Assembly: GCA_022495005.1 (NCBI GenBank)
Contig: JAGYXB010001569.1
Coordinates: 2,830,645-2,894,644 of the forward strand
Origin: Rhyacophila brunnea
Taxonomy: Eukaryota > Arthropoda > Insecta > Trichoptera > Rhyacophilidae
DNA length: 64,000 bases
Direction: 5' to 3'
Numbering within the stretch: the stretch's first letter is position 1; the number at the start of each line of letters is the position of its first letter. A program made the translations under genes and the position numbers. Of the stretch, positions 21,263 to 33,072 are shown in pieces. Below the pieces are notes generated by a model. The model did no database searches. It saw only the letters and a list, made by a program, of their open reading frames with translations, and was not told the origin of the DNA.

Positions 21263-21783
21263 TACCATCATTGTTATTTATCTGTTCTGTGTGATTAACA
21301 TGTGCGGTGAACAGATGTTTTCTTCAATATATATTATAAAATCTGCAGAAAAAACCGATTAAGCAAAGAATGCACGTAAAAACCACTAATAAGAGTAGAT
21401 ACATTTCAAAATGCAATATGGACCCGAGGAAAAAGACAGATTTAAATTAAATTTTGTTGAAGGTTTCATAAACCTTATAATTTATTCGTAATTGTACTAA
21501 AAAGAGTCATTGAAAAATATAACAAATTCACAAAATTAAATCAGTCAGATTTTATTAAGTAACGCACTCTTAAATTACGCCACGTCGTCTGTGTGCGTAA
21601 CGTGATATTATTGGCGCGATTCTATGGTGGCGTTAATACTATAACAAATAAAAAATCAATATTCAAACCAGCAGATGTTAAATTCGCCATTTTTTCTTAG
21701 TAGGGTAGGTCCCATTATTTTCTTTTACATATATACACTGTTTCAACTTTCCCTCGCCAGAGCGCTTTCCGTCTTCCGGTTTT

Positions 21784-22070
21784 CTATAAAAGCGATATCC
21801 GGCAACACTTGTTGCTTCATTGTTTTAGAGACGCGTGCAGGAAAAAATCCGAAATTCAAAACAGGATAATACCTAAAACTAACTTATTAAATTTAATATC
21901 ATATAATATTATTAATATCCTTGTCACCGTATTGAAATTATCTTAAACTATTCTTAAACAAATAATATATTAACATTGCATTCTCAGAATATATTTTTAA
22001 AATAATTACTATCGAGTGTTGATTGCCGTTTAGAGTTTTCGTTTCGTGCTGAGAAAACAAAGTGGTAAGT
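21784..22070 (+). promoter_or_regulatory. Possible core promoter and non-coding first exon
   Basis: CTATAAAAGC (TATA box) at 21784-21793 sits about 34 bases before TTCATTG, an initiator-like motif. A good donor (GTG|GTAAGT) follows at 22065. The stretch is not visibly part of any repeat family here. It could supply the untranslated exon that the acceptor at 36353 requires. No coding potential is seen; this is inference only. Confidence 0.22.
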
Positions 22071-22313
22071 CTTTGACTATTTTATTGACGTATTTTTGTA
22101 AAAATAAGCATATTTTTTATATAATTATTAGTATTAAAGTGTTGTATGTAGGAATCATTGTAAATGTAACATAACATCACCCCATTTTTAATTTATTATA
22201 ATGGAAAAACAACTTCTTTTAAATAGCTATATATTCTCACAAATTAATGTGTATTGTTCTGGTCTTTCTTGAATATTCTATCCAGGAATAATTCTACTCT
22301 ACCATACGTATCC

Positions 22314-22545
22314 ACAATGGCCGCGCGGCTTAAGTGTCGGCCTATAGCGTCGTGGATCCCAGATTCGAATCCTGGGTCTGGCAAGTACACATTTTGTTCT
22401 TCAATTTGTGTATGAGTCAGAGTATGGACTTAATAGGTTAAGCAAGTGGCTGACATCAATTTATCGTAAAAAAAAAAACAAAAATCTGTTAATACAAACA
22501 TTATGATCTTATTAGGATCGGACATGGTCGAAAGAAAGAAATAAT
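22314..22545 (+). repeat. tRNA-headed SINE, major family, + copy
   Basis: It begins TGGCCGCGCGGCTTAAGTG (A box), with GATTCGAATCC (B box), then a non-tRNA body with TATGAGTCAGAGTATGGACT and a tail GATCGGACATGGTCG. Minus copies lie at 27441, 29866, 54449 and 59985. The tRNA-like head resembles a long-variable-arm (Leu/Ser) tRNA. Confidence 0.8.
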
Positions 22546-23217
22546 ACCTATATGTCAACGTCGTATACATATATTTAGATTCAATCTTCAAACGTGATTG
22601 ACTAAAAACTATTAATTCGAACGTATAACAACTAGTGAGACAATTCGTTCAAAATATAATACATAGTATATTGTAACTATCTACGTAAAAGACAGATATA
22701 TCGAAAAAGAGGCAATCGCCGGACAAACCTAGTCTTTAGATGTTACCAGAAAGCTGGAAAATATTCGAAAGATGCTGTTGGATCGATGAAACAGTTCAGT
22801 TCTGCGGAAGTACGTGGTTATGTAACATAAACGGCTCAGAGGAATCGAATTGGCTGTGGTCTGCAATTTTGAAATATTTTGATCGTCGTTTTGATTATTA
22901 CCTATGCATAAGCTCAAAATGAAATTGTTTTGTCTATCATTCTGTTGTTTCTAATCTATTAATCTAATAAAACTTTTATTGCACAGTTAGATAACAATTG
23001 GTACCAATAATTATTAGTAGTAGAGTTACATTTTAATATCTCGAACGATTGGCAAGTTGAAATAAAACAACGCACAAAAATAACAAAAAAAAATCGCAAG
23101 TAAAACTCAGAGTATGAATAATATATTACGTTCAGCATGTGGTTATCATATTATACAGGAAAGGTAAAGTAGTCAGATATCAGCGTTGGAGCGTTGGGGT
23201 GAAGTAGGGTAGAGACC

Positions 23218-24057
23218 AGTGGCGAAGGGTGGAGGTAGGCTGCGATATAAATGGTGTACACTAAACTTTGTCGGTCATACATTTTTATTTTTATTGAACT
23301 AAGACTACAATTTACTGATGGTGTTGGTTAGTTTTTAAAAATCAATTAAATCATGCCTAAACCAAACCATGATAGTTTTAGTATGCTATGGGCGATTCGA
23401 CAAAATATTACACACTTTTTCAATCATTCATATTTCTTTTCGTTGAATCAAGAATTTGACATAATATGTTTGCTGGTTTTTTTAATTAATTAAGCCCTGC
23501 CCAAACCAAACCATAATACATCATCATCATCATCAGGGGCGCGACAACCCGGTGTGGGTCCTGGCCTCCTCCAACAGCTCCCTCCACCTGTCCCTATCCA
23601 GTGTGGCTGCTTTCCAATTTGGTACCCCCAGAATACGGCAGTCACTGGCAGCTCCATCTAACCAGCGAATCTTTGGCCTCCCTCTTCTTCTACGTCCTAT
23701 TGGATTGCTGGACATCACTCTTTTGCCGGTTCATTGTCATTCATACGGTGCACATGACCTAGCCATCGCAGTCTCCCAATCTTAATTGATTGAACTGCGC
23801 TGCAATCTTCGTACAGCCCGTAGAGCTCAGCATTATATCTTCTCCTCCAATTGGTGCCATCCCTGATCGGTCCATATATACGGCGGAGAATTTTTACATT
23901 TACATAATACATAAAATATATTATTCTATCTATAAAATATCCAAAATAATGTATGATTTAGTGGCATTTAATTTTTTGACAAATACGTATGACTGATAAA
24001 GTTTATTGCGCACTATTTATGTAGCATCTTAACAGCCCACCTCCACTCTTCGCCACT
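23218..24057. mobile_element. hAT-type MITE, CAGTGGCGAAGG family, with nested LINE scrap
   Basis: Left end CAGTGGCGAAGGGTGGAGG; the right end CCACTCTTCGCCACT is complementary. The LINE piece at 23523-23912 interrupts it. The target duplication is unclear. Confidence 0.75.
23523..23912 (-). pseudogene. RTE-like LINE 3' fragment, second subfamily
   Basis: Minus frames read KILRRIYGPIRDGTNWRRRY, IGRLRWLGHVHRMNDNEPAK, RRRRGRPKIRWLDG and DRDRWRELLEEARTH. These are hallmarks of the RTE C-terminus. A frame change separates the halves. The tail is a (CAT)n run. Confidence 0.85.
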
Positions 24058-24677
24058 CTTAGAGAGACATGTGCATGTATATCTCATCGAACACATCGAA
24101 ACAGTCTATTTCTTGATTTTGTACATCATTATTCATTTATAGATCAAGCGAGAAGCTTTGCAGTGTTTTTTTTTCATAAAAATGTATAAGTATGCTGTTA
24201 TCAAAATAGTAGCGTCTCAAAGTTAAAGCAATCTGTATGGTTTCTTTGCCAGTTTAAATCAATTTTGAAATAAACCTTCTTTAGTTGGTGTAACGTAAAA
24301 TTGCCTGTAGAAAGAGTATATGAGACTAAGTTTACGAGGAAGTTTTTGATTCTGAAGTAAATGAATCTATAACACTCTCGGATAGAAACCTCGCCATATA
24401 ATGAGCTAAACATGTGTCGTATTTTCTCTCTATATATAGCGAATACTAAGGGATAGCCTCCCTTTATAAATTATCATTATATACTACCAAATAAACGCTA
24501 AATTTCTTGAAATGTTTACAGTATAAGGTTTTATGTGTAGGTCACATTCTTTTCCCATTCAAAAATTTCTAAAAAGAATAATTTTCAAACATTATCATAC
24601 ACTATGAACAGAATCAATGTTGCGATGTGGAAAACCACATGAAATGCAATATCAAAAATATTAAAATAAATGGCATC

Positions 24678-26818
24678 TAAGGATTCCAATCTCGGGATCC
24701 CGAGCTATTTTCGATTCCTATTAATCCCGGGATTGATAAACATAATCCCGAAACTTTCGGGATTGATTTTATTATTAATTTTGATGGAAAATAAAATAAA
24801 AACGAAAATATAACAAAAAAAATACTTTTCATAACAAATAACTACATTAGAAATAAACTGAGTTTGAATGAAGTTTGATTTATACCCATGTGCAAGTTGC
24901 CGATTCATTTTATTTTTTCACATAAATTAATAAAAATGAGAAATATTGGGGAAAAAAACAATGCTTAGCACTTTTAACAAAGTATTTCCACCATGATCTC
25001 ATACGTTTTACTGCAGTGTCATATTTGGCTGACTAATTAGATTTATGAAGCGGAAATGCCATAAGTACACCATGATTTGCTGTACTATTTTAAATCTCGC
25101 TAACCCATTCATTAAGTCTTTACTATCAGAAACAACAATCTCATATTTAATTCACATTATTAATTATATTACAATATTATTTACTCCATTAAACTTATGT
25201 ATTTCCAAGATTGAAAGTATACAATATTAACAATAAATGTCTTAAATAGTATAAATTATACTAGATTTATTGTTGACCAATTTTATCAATGTTATTTGTG
25301 AATATAAAAACTTTATAAACGGCCCACGTGCTCGTCGTAGGTCAAAATTGAGTTTTTATTGTATTTTCAAACCATGATCCTGGACACTCCTTAAACGTTG
25401 TAGATAATCTATTTATATAATTTTGAAGCCTTATTATCCTTTATAGTTATTTTAAATATTTCATGACTGCATAAAGTATTTTTGTTACATAAAATAGTAT
25501 TCTTTTAAACCTCTCGCTCTAATGTTTTAGAATATGGTCATATTTTAGTACATAACTGTGCAGTGGTGTTAAGATTTTTTACATTTATTAATTTTTAAAC
25601 GCATTTATAAAACCATTAGTATAATTTATTACGAGATACTTTTTGTAAAATATTCACGATAAAAAATTATTTTGATAATCTCTGTGATCCCAAATTTGAC
25701 AAGAATTAGGCATTTTATTATTCAAAAAATCGGCAAGATTAACACATTTGAAGATGATTCTAAAGATACTTATTATAAGCCATGTTTTAGACCATTCAAG
25801 TGTGATAAAGATCTTATGAATAATGATTGCCTTATAATAATTATTGACCTAAGAATAAGGTAGTGTTTTTTTGAAATACGCCATTTTTTTATCATTCCCC
25901 AGTGGTTAAGCTACAACATACGGCCGTAGCCATAAATTGACAAACTATAATTGAAGTAGGAAGTAAAATTATATTAACGCGCGTGTTTGAACATGTACCT
26001 AACCGAAAATAAAAAAAAATTCGGTTAGGTACATGTTCAAACGCGCGTTAACGCGCGTTAACATAATTTTACTCCCTACTTTAATTATAGTTTGTCAACT
26101 TATGGCTACGGCCGTATGTTGTAGCTTAACCACTAGGGAATGACAAAAGAAATAGCGAATTTCAAAAAACACTACCTTATTCTTAGGTCAATAATTATTA
26201 TAAAGCAATCATTATTCATAAGATGTTTATCACACTTGAATGGTCAAAGACATAGCTTATAATAAATATCTTTAGAATCATCTTCAAATGTGTTAATCTT
26301 GCCGATTTTTTGAATAATAAAATGCCTAATTCTTGTCAAATTTGGGATCACAGATATTATCAATATAATTTTTTATCGTGAATATTTTACAAAAATTATC
26401 TCGTAATAAATTATACTAATGGTTTTATAAATGTGTCTAAGAATTAATAAATGTAAAAAATCTTAACACCACTGCACAGTTATGTACAGAAATATGACTA
26501 TATTCTAAAACATTAGAGCGAGAGGTTTAAAAGAATACTATTTTATGTAACAAAAATACTTTATGCAGTCATCAAATGTTTAAAATAACTATAAAGGATA
26601 ATAAGGCTTCAAAATTCTATAAATAGATTATCTACAACGTTTAAGGAGTGTCCAGGATATTGGTTTGAAAATACAATAAAAACTCAATTTTGACCTTCGA
26701 CGAGCATGTCCCCCCTTAACAATGGAAAAAAATGCCAATCCCGGAACCAGTCCCGGGATCCCGGGATTGTCAAATTGTAATCCCGAAATCCCAGGATCAG
26801 AATTTTCAGGATTCCCTA
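24678..26818. mobile_element. hAT-type MITE, TAGGGATT..ATCCCG family, split by a giant fold-back
   Basis: The ends TAAGGATTCCAATCTCGGG and the complement of TAGGGAATCC match 57529-58263 along both outer parts. Flanks ATGGCATC and ATAGTATC match at 6 of 8. Insertion of 25319-26715 tripled its length. Confidence 0.85.
25319..26715. mobile_element. 1.4-kb fold-back element, two arms of about 690 bp
   Basis: Arm 25319-26007 is repeated inverted at 26020-26715 around a 12-base A-rich centre. The right end is CCCCCC followed by TTAA. The interrupted MITE has ATTAAC at this spot, so insertion at TTAA (piggyBac-like target) is likely. No long ORF survives. Relatives are a single arm at 34556-35270 and an end at 18385. 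Confidence 0.88.
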
Positions 26819-27440
26819 ATAGTATCTAATAATTTTAACGAAATAATATGCAATAGAAAATCTTTAATGCATTTCATTCCAAGATAATCAATAACTAGCA
26901 CTACCATAATAATTCACAATTCAGTGCCACGGTCTGAATAAAGTCGGCTTTGGCTTATAATATTATAGACTATATTTTTGGTACCGGATAACACAAAAAT
27001 AATTGGAAGTGCGTTACCTTTTTGGGTGTGGTATTAAGAAGGAATAATTCTCAACTATGGAGAAATATGGGATAATCTTAAACAGGTATTAAATAATAAG
27101 TTCTTTTCAATAGTTACTCCTGTAAGCATTAAAATGTATCACGTAAACGATACGCGCATTCAAAATTGATAATATTTTAGGACATTCCGGAGGCTTTGTA
27201 TTTCTTGTATTATATGGCCTGACCGTCATTAATTCATAAAGAAAATTCGGCTACAAAGTCTTAGTTTATGGCGACTGGCTTTGCACTTCAATCTTATTAC
27301 GTGCTCAGATAGCAGTGGTGAAGTGGTGAGGTGAGGTGCGCCAGAACCGCGCGGACTTAATCGAGCTCTCAGTCGCTTGTGATACTGACATACGTTTCTA
27401 AAGGCACTTACTGAATATTAATATAAATAATATTATCTTC

Positions 27441-27663
27441 TTTCGACCATGTCCGATCCTAATAGGATCATATGGGCCTCCACAGAGTGCAGGTTTGTAT
27501 TAACAGATTTTGTTTTTACGAGAAATGGATGTCGGACACTTGCTCAACCTATTAGGTCCATACTCTGACTCATACACAAATTGAAAAACAATATGTGTAC
27601 TTGTCAGACCCAGAATTCGAACCTGGGACCCACGACGCAATAGGACAACCCGCCATCGTGGGT
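27441..27663 (-). repeat. tRNA-headed SINE, major family, minus copy
   Basis: Contains the tail CGACCATGTCCGATCC, body ACGAGAAATGGATGTCGGAC and B box TTCGAACCTGGG (minus), ending near the degraded A box. Confidence 0.8.
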
Positions 27664-27751
27664 ACACAACTTTTATTTAGGTATCCAATCAATTGGGTAC
27701 TACATGTAGAAATAATTATTATTTGTCCTTATTGATAATATATATTACTTA

Positions 27752-28124
27752 TGCGTCAATTACATTGAGCTACTTTACGAGCTGCTTGTTGGCGAATTTA
27801 CAATCTGCCTGTAAAGTCGCCCAGTGTCATCATTGAACAAGCAGATTGTAAACAATCTACCGAGAAAAGTTGAAAGCCGGTCAACTTTACACGCTACACG
27901 CCGGCATGTGAGCCTACTGTATCTGCACAGTTAGTAGAGCGCAATAGCAACCTCCCGGTAAACAGGTAGCAAACGAACTACGTTCTGTCAAAATAGTCGC
28001 TGGCTTGTGGCTTTTCAGCGAATGGAAAGTTTTGTGTGTCATCATCACAATCGCAGTAGCTGAATCGTCCGCTATTAAATTCGCCAACAAACAGCTCGTA
28101 AAGTAGCTCAATGTAATTGACGCA
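27752..28124. mobile_element. Harbinger-like MITE with TTA duplication
   Basis: The TIRs of about 50 bp begin TGCGTCAATTACATTGAGCT and end near GGCGAATTTA. TTA flanks both sides (27749-27751 and 28125-28127). It is 373 bp with no ORF. Confidence 0.72.
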
Positions 28125-28652
28125 TTACAGAAAGATAGATTGTTGGCTATTATTCGATTGATGTTTGTAATAAATTTCATTTCGGCCAATCTATAAAAAA
28201 GCAAATAATTTGTATAATATGTATTTAAGAAATTTCTTTGTGTTTTCAATAAACCCTATACTAGTTCGTTTGTCGCGTACCTATTTTGTACGTCGTATAA
28301 ACTACTGGCCGAAAATTGAATTATCTGGTCTGCCGTTGAAAATCCTGTTACAAACTTGGAGACGAGACTGACTCCCGTATTACCTTTTATGTCTTTCTCA
28401 AAACAAAGGCAGTGCATTATACACACGATGTTACCATTATAAAATTATCCATGTTTATGTGTCTGTCAATTGATAATCCTGCCATTATTTGAAATTGGAA
28501 CACTATACTTTTTAATCTTTAAAAATCGTATAGCTACTGAATTCGGTTAGATAAATAAATATGTCATTTTTTGTAAATAAGATCTTTGCAATTATGAGTA
28601 GGTATATTCCAACGACATTAGCATAGTGACAAAATTGAAACCAGCAGTCAAT

Positions 28653-28691
28653 CTATGTATTATGTTTATGTATTATGTTTATGTATTATGT
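28653..28691. repeat. 14-bp tandem repeat, three units
   Basis: The unit TATGTATTATGTTT is repeated almost exactly. Confidence 0.85.
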
Positions 28692-28699
28692 TGAAACAA

Positions 28700-29318
28700 G
28701 CAATGAAATAGGACTCTAGTCTCACTCTAGCGCATTTTATTCTATTTTACCCACCGCGAATGGAATGTGTCACGCCGGAATTATTTATCTGTTAAAAAAG
28801 GTAATTAGAAGGTCAGCAGTGATTATGCAATCACTCATATTTAAATAACACGTTAATTACATCTAATGACCAACTGCTCCAAACGCACCAGTTGGCGTGG
28901 ACCAGTAAATTAATATTTAATAACCACATTTAAATAACATGCTAATTATATATAATAGCCATCTAATGCCGACACGGCAGCCGTGTCGTCAGCGCTGTAT
29001 GAGTTAAGGCCGGTTCGGATTACTCGAGTAATATAGTAACTAAACATGTATGAACAGACAAATTTAGTCGAGTAATTTAGTAAGTAAAATCAGTCGAGTC
29101 AATCCATTTTGTTCTATTTTTTCGGTCGAGTAGCACCCCTATCACCTCTCACTAAATACTAAACAAGCCACGAGACAAGTATGAACACGGTATATTAAAT
29201 TTAGTCAAATTCATTAGTTGTCCTAGAATTGCTTCATTCTTCTGATTACAAATGAAATTATTAACTTATTTATTTTTATTTTTTACGTTGTGCTCTATTA
29301 AATTGCCGCAATTATATA
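28700..29318. other. Intergenic, nothing firm
   Basis: Contains GGCCGGTTCGGATTACTCGA and several TCGAGTAA/TTACTCGA motifs at 29020-29130, possibly the end of another element. No second copy was found in the window. Confidence 0.4.
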
Positions 29319-29405
29319 AGAGGCTCGTAGCATAATTGGTTAATGCACAGTTGGCACGATACCGGTACAATTCCCGTCGAGCGTCGTATTTTCTTTCAAA
29401 TATGA
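29319..29405 (+). repeat. tRNA-headed SINE (GGCTCGTAG family)
   Basis: GGCTCGTAGCATAATTGGTT followed by AATGCACAGTTGGCACGATA and ATTCCCGTCGAGCGTCGTAT. It is the best-kept head of the family. Confidence 0.65.
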
Positions 29406-29754
29406 TTTTGTCTATGGTGAGTATTTTCAAGTTATATTATATGTTCAATTATACTATAATCAAACGGTAATATTTTAAAATGTATCGATTTCCACCTAAT
29501 CTAAAAATTCGATACCGGCATATGACAACTTCTTGCGTAGAAACACTATCCCACTTAAAACAAGTCTAATTTATAAACGAGGAAGCCATATATACACTCT
29601 AACTAACATAAGGGCAGCGTGTACATTTTTTTCACTGAGCATTCAATAATACATTATGTAAAAATGTAAAATAAACATTGAATAAGACTTTCTGTCACTT
29701 TTTGTGTCAAATATATTTTTTCCAAATATCAAATAGCGAATGGATATAACCGCG

Positions 29755-30300
29755 TTGACTCCAGATCATAACACCAGTCAATTCTTGACTGGACATGGTG
29801 GCTTCGCTGGCTGGCTCTTTGAGCTTGGTCTTGTTACCCGTTCAACATGTCCATGTGGTGGAGATTTTTTTTTTTTTGACCATGTCCGATCATAATAAAA
29901 TCATATGGGCCTCCACAGAGTGGATGTTTGTATCAACAAATTTTGTTTTTACAAGAAATGGATGTCAGCCACTTGCTCAACCTATTAGGTCCATACTCTG
30001 ACTTTTACACAAATTGAAAAACAATATGTGTACCTACTTGACAGACCCAGGATTCGAACCTGGGACCCACGACGCTATAGGGCATAGGCCAACGCTTAAG
30101 CCGCTCGGCCATCAGCGGAGAAATAAGGATGCAAACCACATCCTCTGGGAATGTCATAAATGTCTACGGAAAGGGAAGAGCTGCTCAAGTCGGTTCAACC
30201 AGCTGTTGGGCCCATCGCACCGTCCGACTTGGTCGCCACAAAGGCCAATTTTATTGCATTTAGAAAATTTGCGGTGTCATACTGCCAACGTTAAGATCTC
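29755..30300 (+). pseudogene. R1/I-type LINE tail, split by a SINE
   Basis: Reading gives SQFLTGHGGFAGWLFELGLV and STCPCGGD before 29866, then NHILWECHKC, SVQPAVGPIAP and ATKANFIAF after 30117, with frame changes. Removing the SINE puts the two halves next to each other as in 17755-17990. Confidence 0.8.
29866..30117 (-). repeat. tRNA-headed SINE nested in a LINE
   Basis: This is a full minus copy. T-run and GACCATGTCCGATC tail, GGATTCGAACCTGGGACC (B box) and AAGCCGCTCGGCCATC (A box). GGAGA on both sides may be a remnant target duplication. Confidence 0.82.
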
Positions 30301-30730
30301 TTCACTTAGAATGTTCGGCAGTTTTGTATTAACTTTAATTTGTTACTTGCTAAAAATTTTAATATTGCTTCTACGTACTCATCTCTCCCATGGGTACCTT
30401 AACTTAAAGCCATGTAAATTGAGTCAAAGCACATTTGAGTGTATGGTCAATAAAAACGATGCTTCACATATAAACGTAGGGTTCCTTGAAACGCCCGATT
30501 AAGACCGGATGTGGTTTGGTGGGTAACTTCAATGTGTCAAATTATTTTTTCATTGCCCAACGGTTGATAAAAAGCTCAGTTGCGGGTTCGATCCCGAGTC
30601 TGACAAAACTGACAATTTTTTTTAATATGTATTTAATCCTGAGCAATGATACTCTGTATTGGGCTCGTTGAGCGAATGGCTGACATATAATTCTTGGTTA
30701 ATGGTGGTGTATTAATAATATAACATCCAA

Positions 30731-31160
30731 CATGGGCCCCACACCCTGAAGCGGCCCCCCAGACCAGGATCTTTGGTAGGCCCCCTACCTATCACTAAGA
30801 TTAAAATCAGTGTGGCGCTGTACAGTAACCTTTTCCAAAAGGTGTTCGTGGTAAAATTAAGAGTATTTCGTATATTTTTTTTGCAAATTTTAGTATTTTC
30901 TAATACATCCACTTGAATTGTCGAGTATTGATACACATCAAAAATTGCATCGCATAACTACATGTTTTAAAACCATAATCAACATCAATATTTGAAGTAA
31001 ATTAGCGCCGCAGGCGACTTTTTTACTATTAGGGTCAATTTGTGTGTTTATCTCACTTATATGGTTGATCCACCACGCTGGGCCCCTCCTGAACACGGGC
31101 CACCAGGCTAGAGCCCTATCAGCCCCCCATACTGTGGAACACCGTATGATCCGCTTAATT
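30731..31160. mobile_element. hAT-type MITE, CATGGCCCCCACA family, reversed and decayed
   Basis: Starts CATGGGCCCCACACC and ends near 31150 with a damaged TIR. The interior is the inverted counterpart of 10750-11125. No matching target duplication. Confidence 0.72.
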
Positions 31161-31700
31161 TACTTGTACTGGTATTATAGTAAATAGGTCTCAAACCTTA
31201 ATAGCGCTCCACAACTAACCTTTCCACCATTGTTGTTAACCAGGAGTGACGAACCTTTTTATGTTAAGTGATAAAAACTTAAAAAATATTTGTAATAGAG
31301 GATAGCATAGGTATTTTTTTTAAATTAGGAACACAATTTCTTTGAACACCAGTTGTCAAGTAGCGAAGTACTTATATTATTCTAATCTAATCAAAGGTGA
31401 CAATATATTAAACACAGCATTGATACAATGTTCATTTTGGTTCTGCCTTCAATTCCCAGTCGGGTTGCAATCTACTATTATGTTTTCTTAGAATTGCAAA
31501 TTATTGTACCTACGTCTGTTGCGTTTTATATGAAACACTCCATTAACGTATTGAAGCCCAAAAGCTCAATAATTTTATTGTATTACATTTAATATATTTA
31601 AAAATATAAACGTTGCCAAGACTATAAAAGTATATACATTGAAAAACGTGTTATTAAGATAAGCTTGTTTAAAATCTTCAGCTTTTCCGTTCAACATCTC

Positions 31701-31883
31701 AGTGCTCGGTCGTAGTGGTTTAGCGGGCGCGGCGTGGCGGCGTCTTGCGAAACTCAAACGTATAACCGTGTGTATTATGCCCCAAAAAAGACACTGTCTA
31801 CGAACATTTCACACACGGTTACACGTTTGAGTTTCGCAAGACGCCGCCGCGCCGCGCCCGCCAAACCACTACGGCTGAGCACT
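31701..31883. mobile_element. GC-rich palindromic MITE, copy 1
   Basis: Arms of about 73 bp (GGCGGCGTCTTGCGAAACTC, AAACGTATAACCGTGTGT) enclose a 37-base loop. Outer ends are AGTGCTCGGTCG and CGGCTGAGCACT. The second copy at 49799-49982 has the loop in the other orientation. Confidence 0.85.
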
Positions 31884-31944
31884 TAGACGACAACATTTGA
31901 GCTTTTTAGCATTTCTTCAAGTTTTTCACCGAAAAAAAAATAGA

Positions 31945-32096
31945 CAGGGTTTAATTGAATTTTAAAAACTAACCAATACCATCTGCAATGTGTACTCTTA
32001 GTTTAATAAAAACAAATAATTGTGACTAACAAAATTTTGTATGCACTACTTATGTCAGATCTCCACAGCCTACCTCCACCCTTTGCTACTGCATTA
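31945..32096. repeat. hAT-type MITE right end, CAGTGGCGAAGG family
   Basis: AGGGTTTAATTGAATTTTAA through ACAGCCTACCTCCACCCTTT GCTACTG. A 30-base terminal scrap of the same family is at 33040-33072. Confidence 0.65.
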
Positions 32097-32691
32097 TTTT
32101 AACCAAGTAAAATAAAGTATAGAATTATATTACTATATAAAAAAAGTTTGACTGAAAAGGTTGCCGAGCAATGTTATAAAATATATATCAAAATTGCGTA
32201 GTATATAAAGGTGAGAGAAAGAACATGTAGCCACTTCTGTAAATAATTAAACATAACTATTTTAAATTATGCATAATACATTAATATATACTTTTTATAT
32301 TCACGCTTTTGTTGTACATAGATAAACCATGTTAATTTAATGGCTAGTGTTAAATACGTAGACAAAAATTAATGACCAACTCGACAGAGTATCTTGGTGT
32401 TCAATAGTTGAAGACAGTAAGTCGAGAAGCTAATCCCTGGTCTAAGGATTATGTGATTATAGCCATACATGCAGTGGTAGCATTATAAAAACTATTTGAG
32501 ATACATTCAAAACATGAAGAATGAAAATATATCTATTTTAAATCAAGAGTAATTAAAATATCACATCATTGCGGAAAACTAGATTTCACTCATTAGAGAA
32601 TCTAGAAAATGGTCAAGGGATAACCATTTTTAATTTAAAAATGTAATTCGTAAAAATATTAGTGTGTTGCCAGGTGTAATTCACAAAAATG

Positions 32692-32876
32692 TGCCTGCGC
32701 ATCTATTCTATACACAAGACTGCTTTCGGCCGCTACGGCAGCTATCTAGGGTAGGTAGGTTTACAATAAGTTAGCCGTCTAAACAGTCAAAATTGTCTAT
32801 CTCGCTCTAAAATTTAGCATAGCCAAGAGAGGTGTTGTTAAAACATATCACTTGTTGTAACAATTACAATAAGTTA
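32692..32876. repeat. TGCGCATCTATTCTATAC element, rearranged copy
   Basis: TGCGCATCTATTCTATACAC and TCGGCCGCTA match 45702 and (reverse) 51360. The CTATCTCGCT half is inverted relative to the copy at 45702-46257. Confidence 0.6.
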
Positions 32877-32990
32877 AATTCTAATGGATTCAAGCTCTGT
32901 ACTACTCCATTTAAGTCGTTTTTTGCGACCCGGATTTCGCTTTTCGGCATCTTCAGGCGCCGTGCAAATTGCTAATTACTTTTCAAATGC
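32877..32990 (-). repeat. Penelope-like fragment with hammerhead-like core
   Basis: On the minus strand: CTGAAGATGCCGAAAAGCG then GAAATCCGGGTCGC, followed by a tail shared with 41440-41530 (AATCCATTAGAATTTA). Confidence 0.5.
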
Positions 32991-33072
32991 AAATTAACAC
33001 GTTAATTACAAAATTAATTAAAAGGGCCCGTAAGCATTGTGTTAACAGCCTACCTCCATCCTTCCCCACTAT

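Noticed and set aside
22314..22400. tRNA gene
   Set aside because: The head looks tRNA-like, but several similarly decayed copies, each followed by the same non-tRNA body, show a SINE.
30014..30502. 162-codon ORF
   Set aside because: Crosses a SINE head and a dead LINE tail; no coherent protein.
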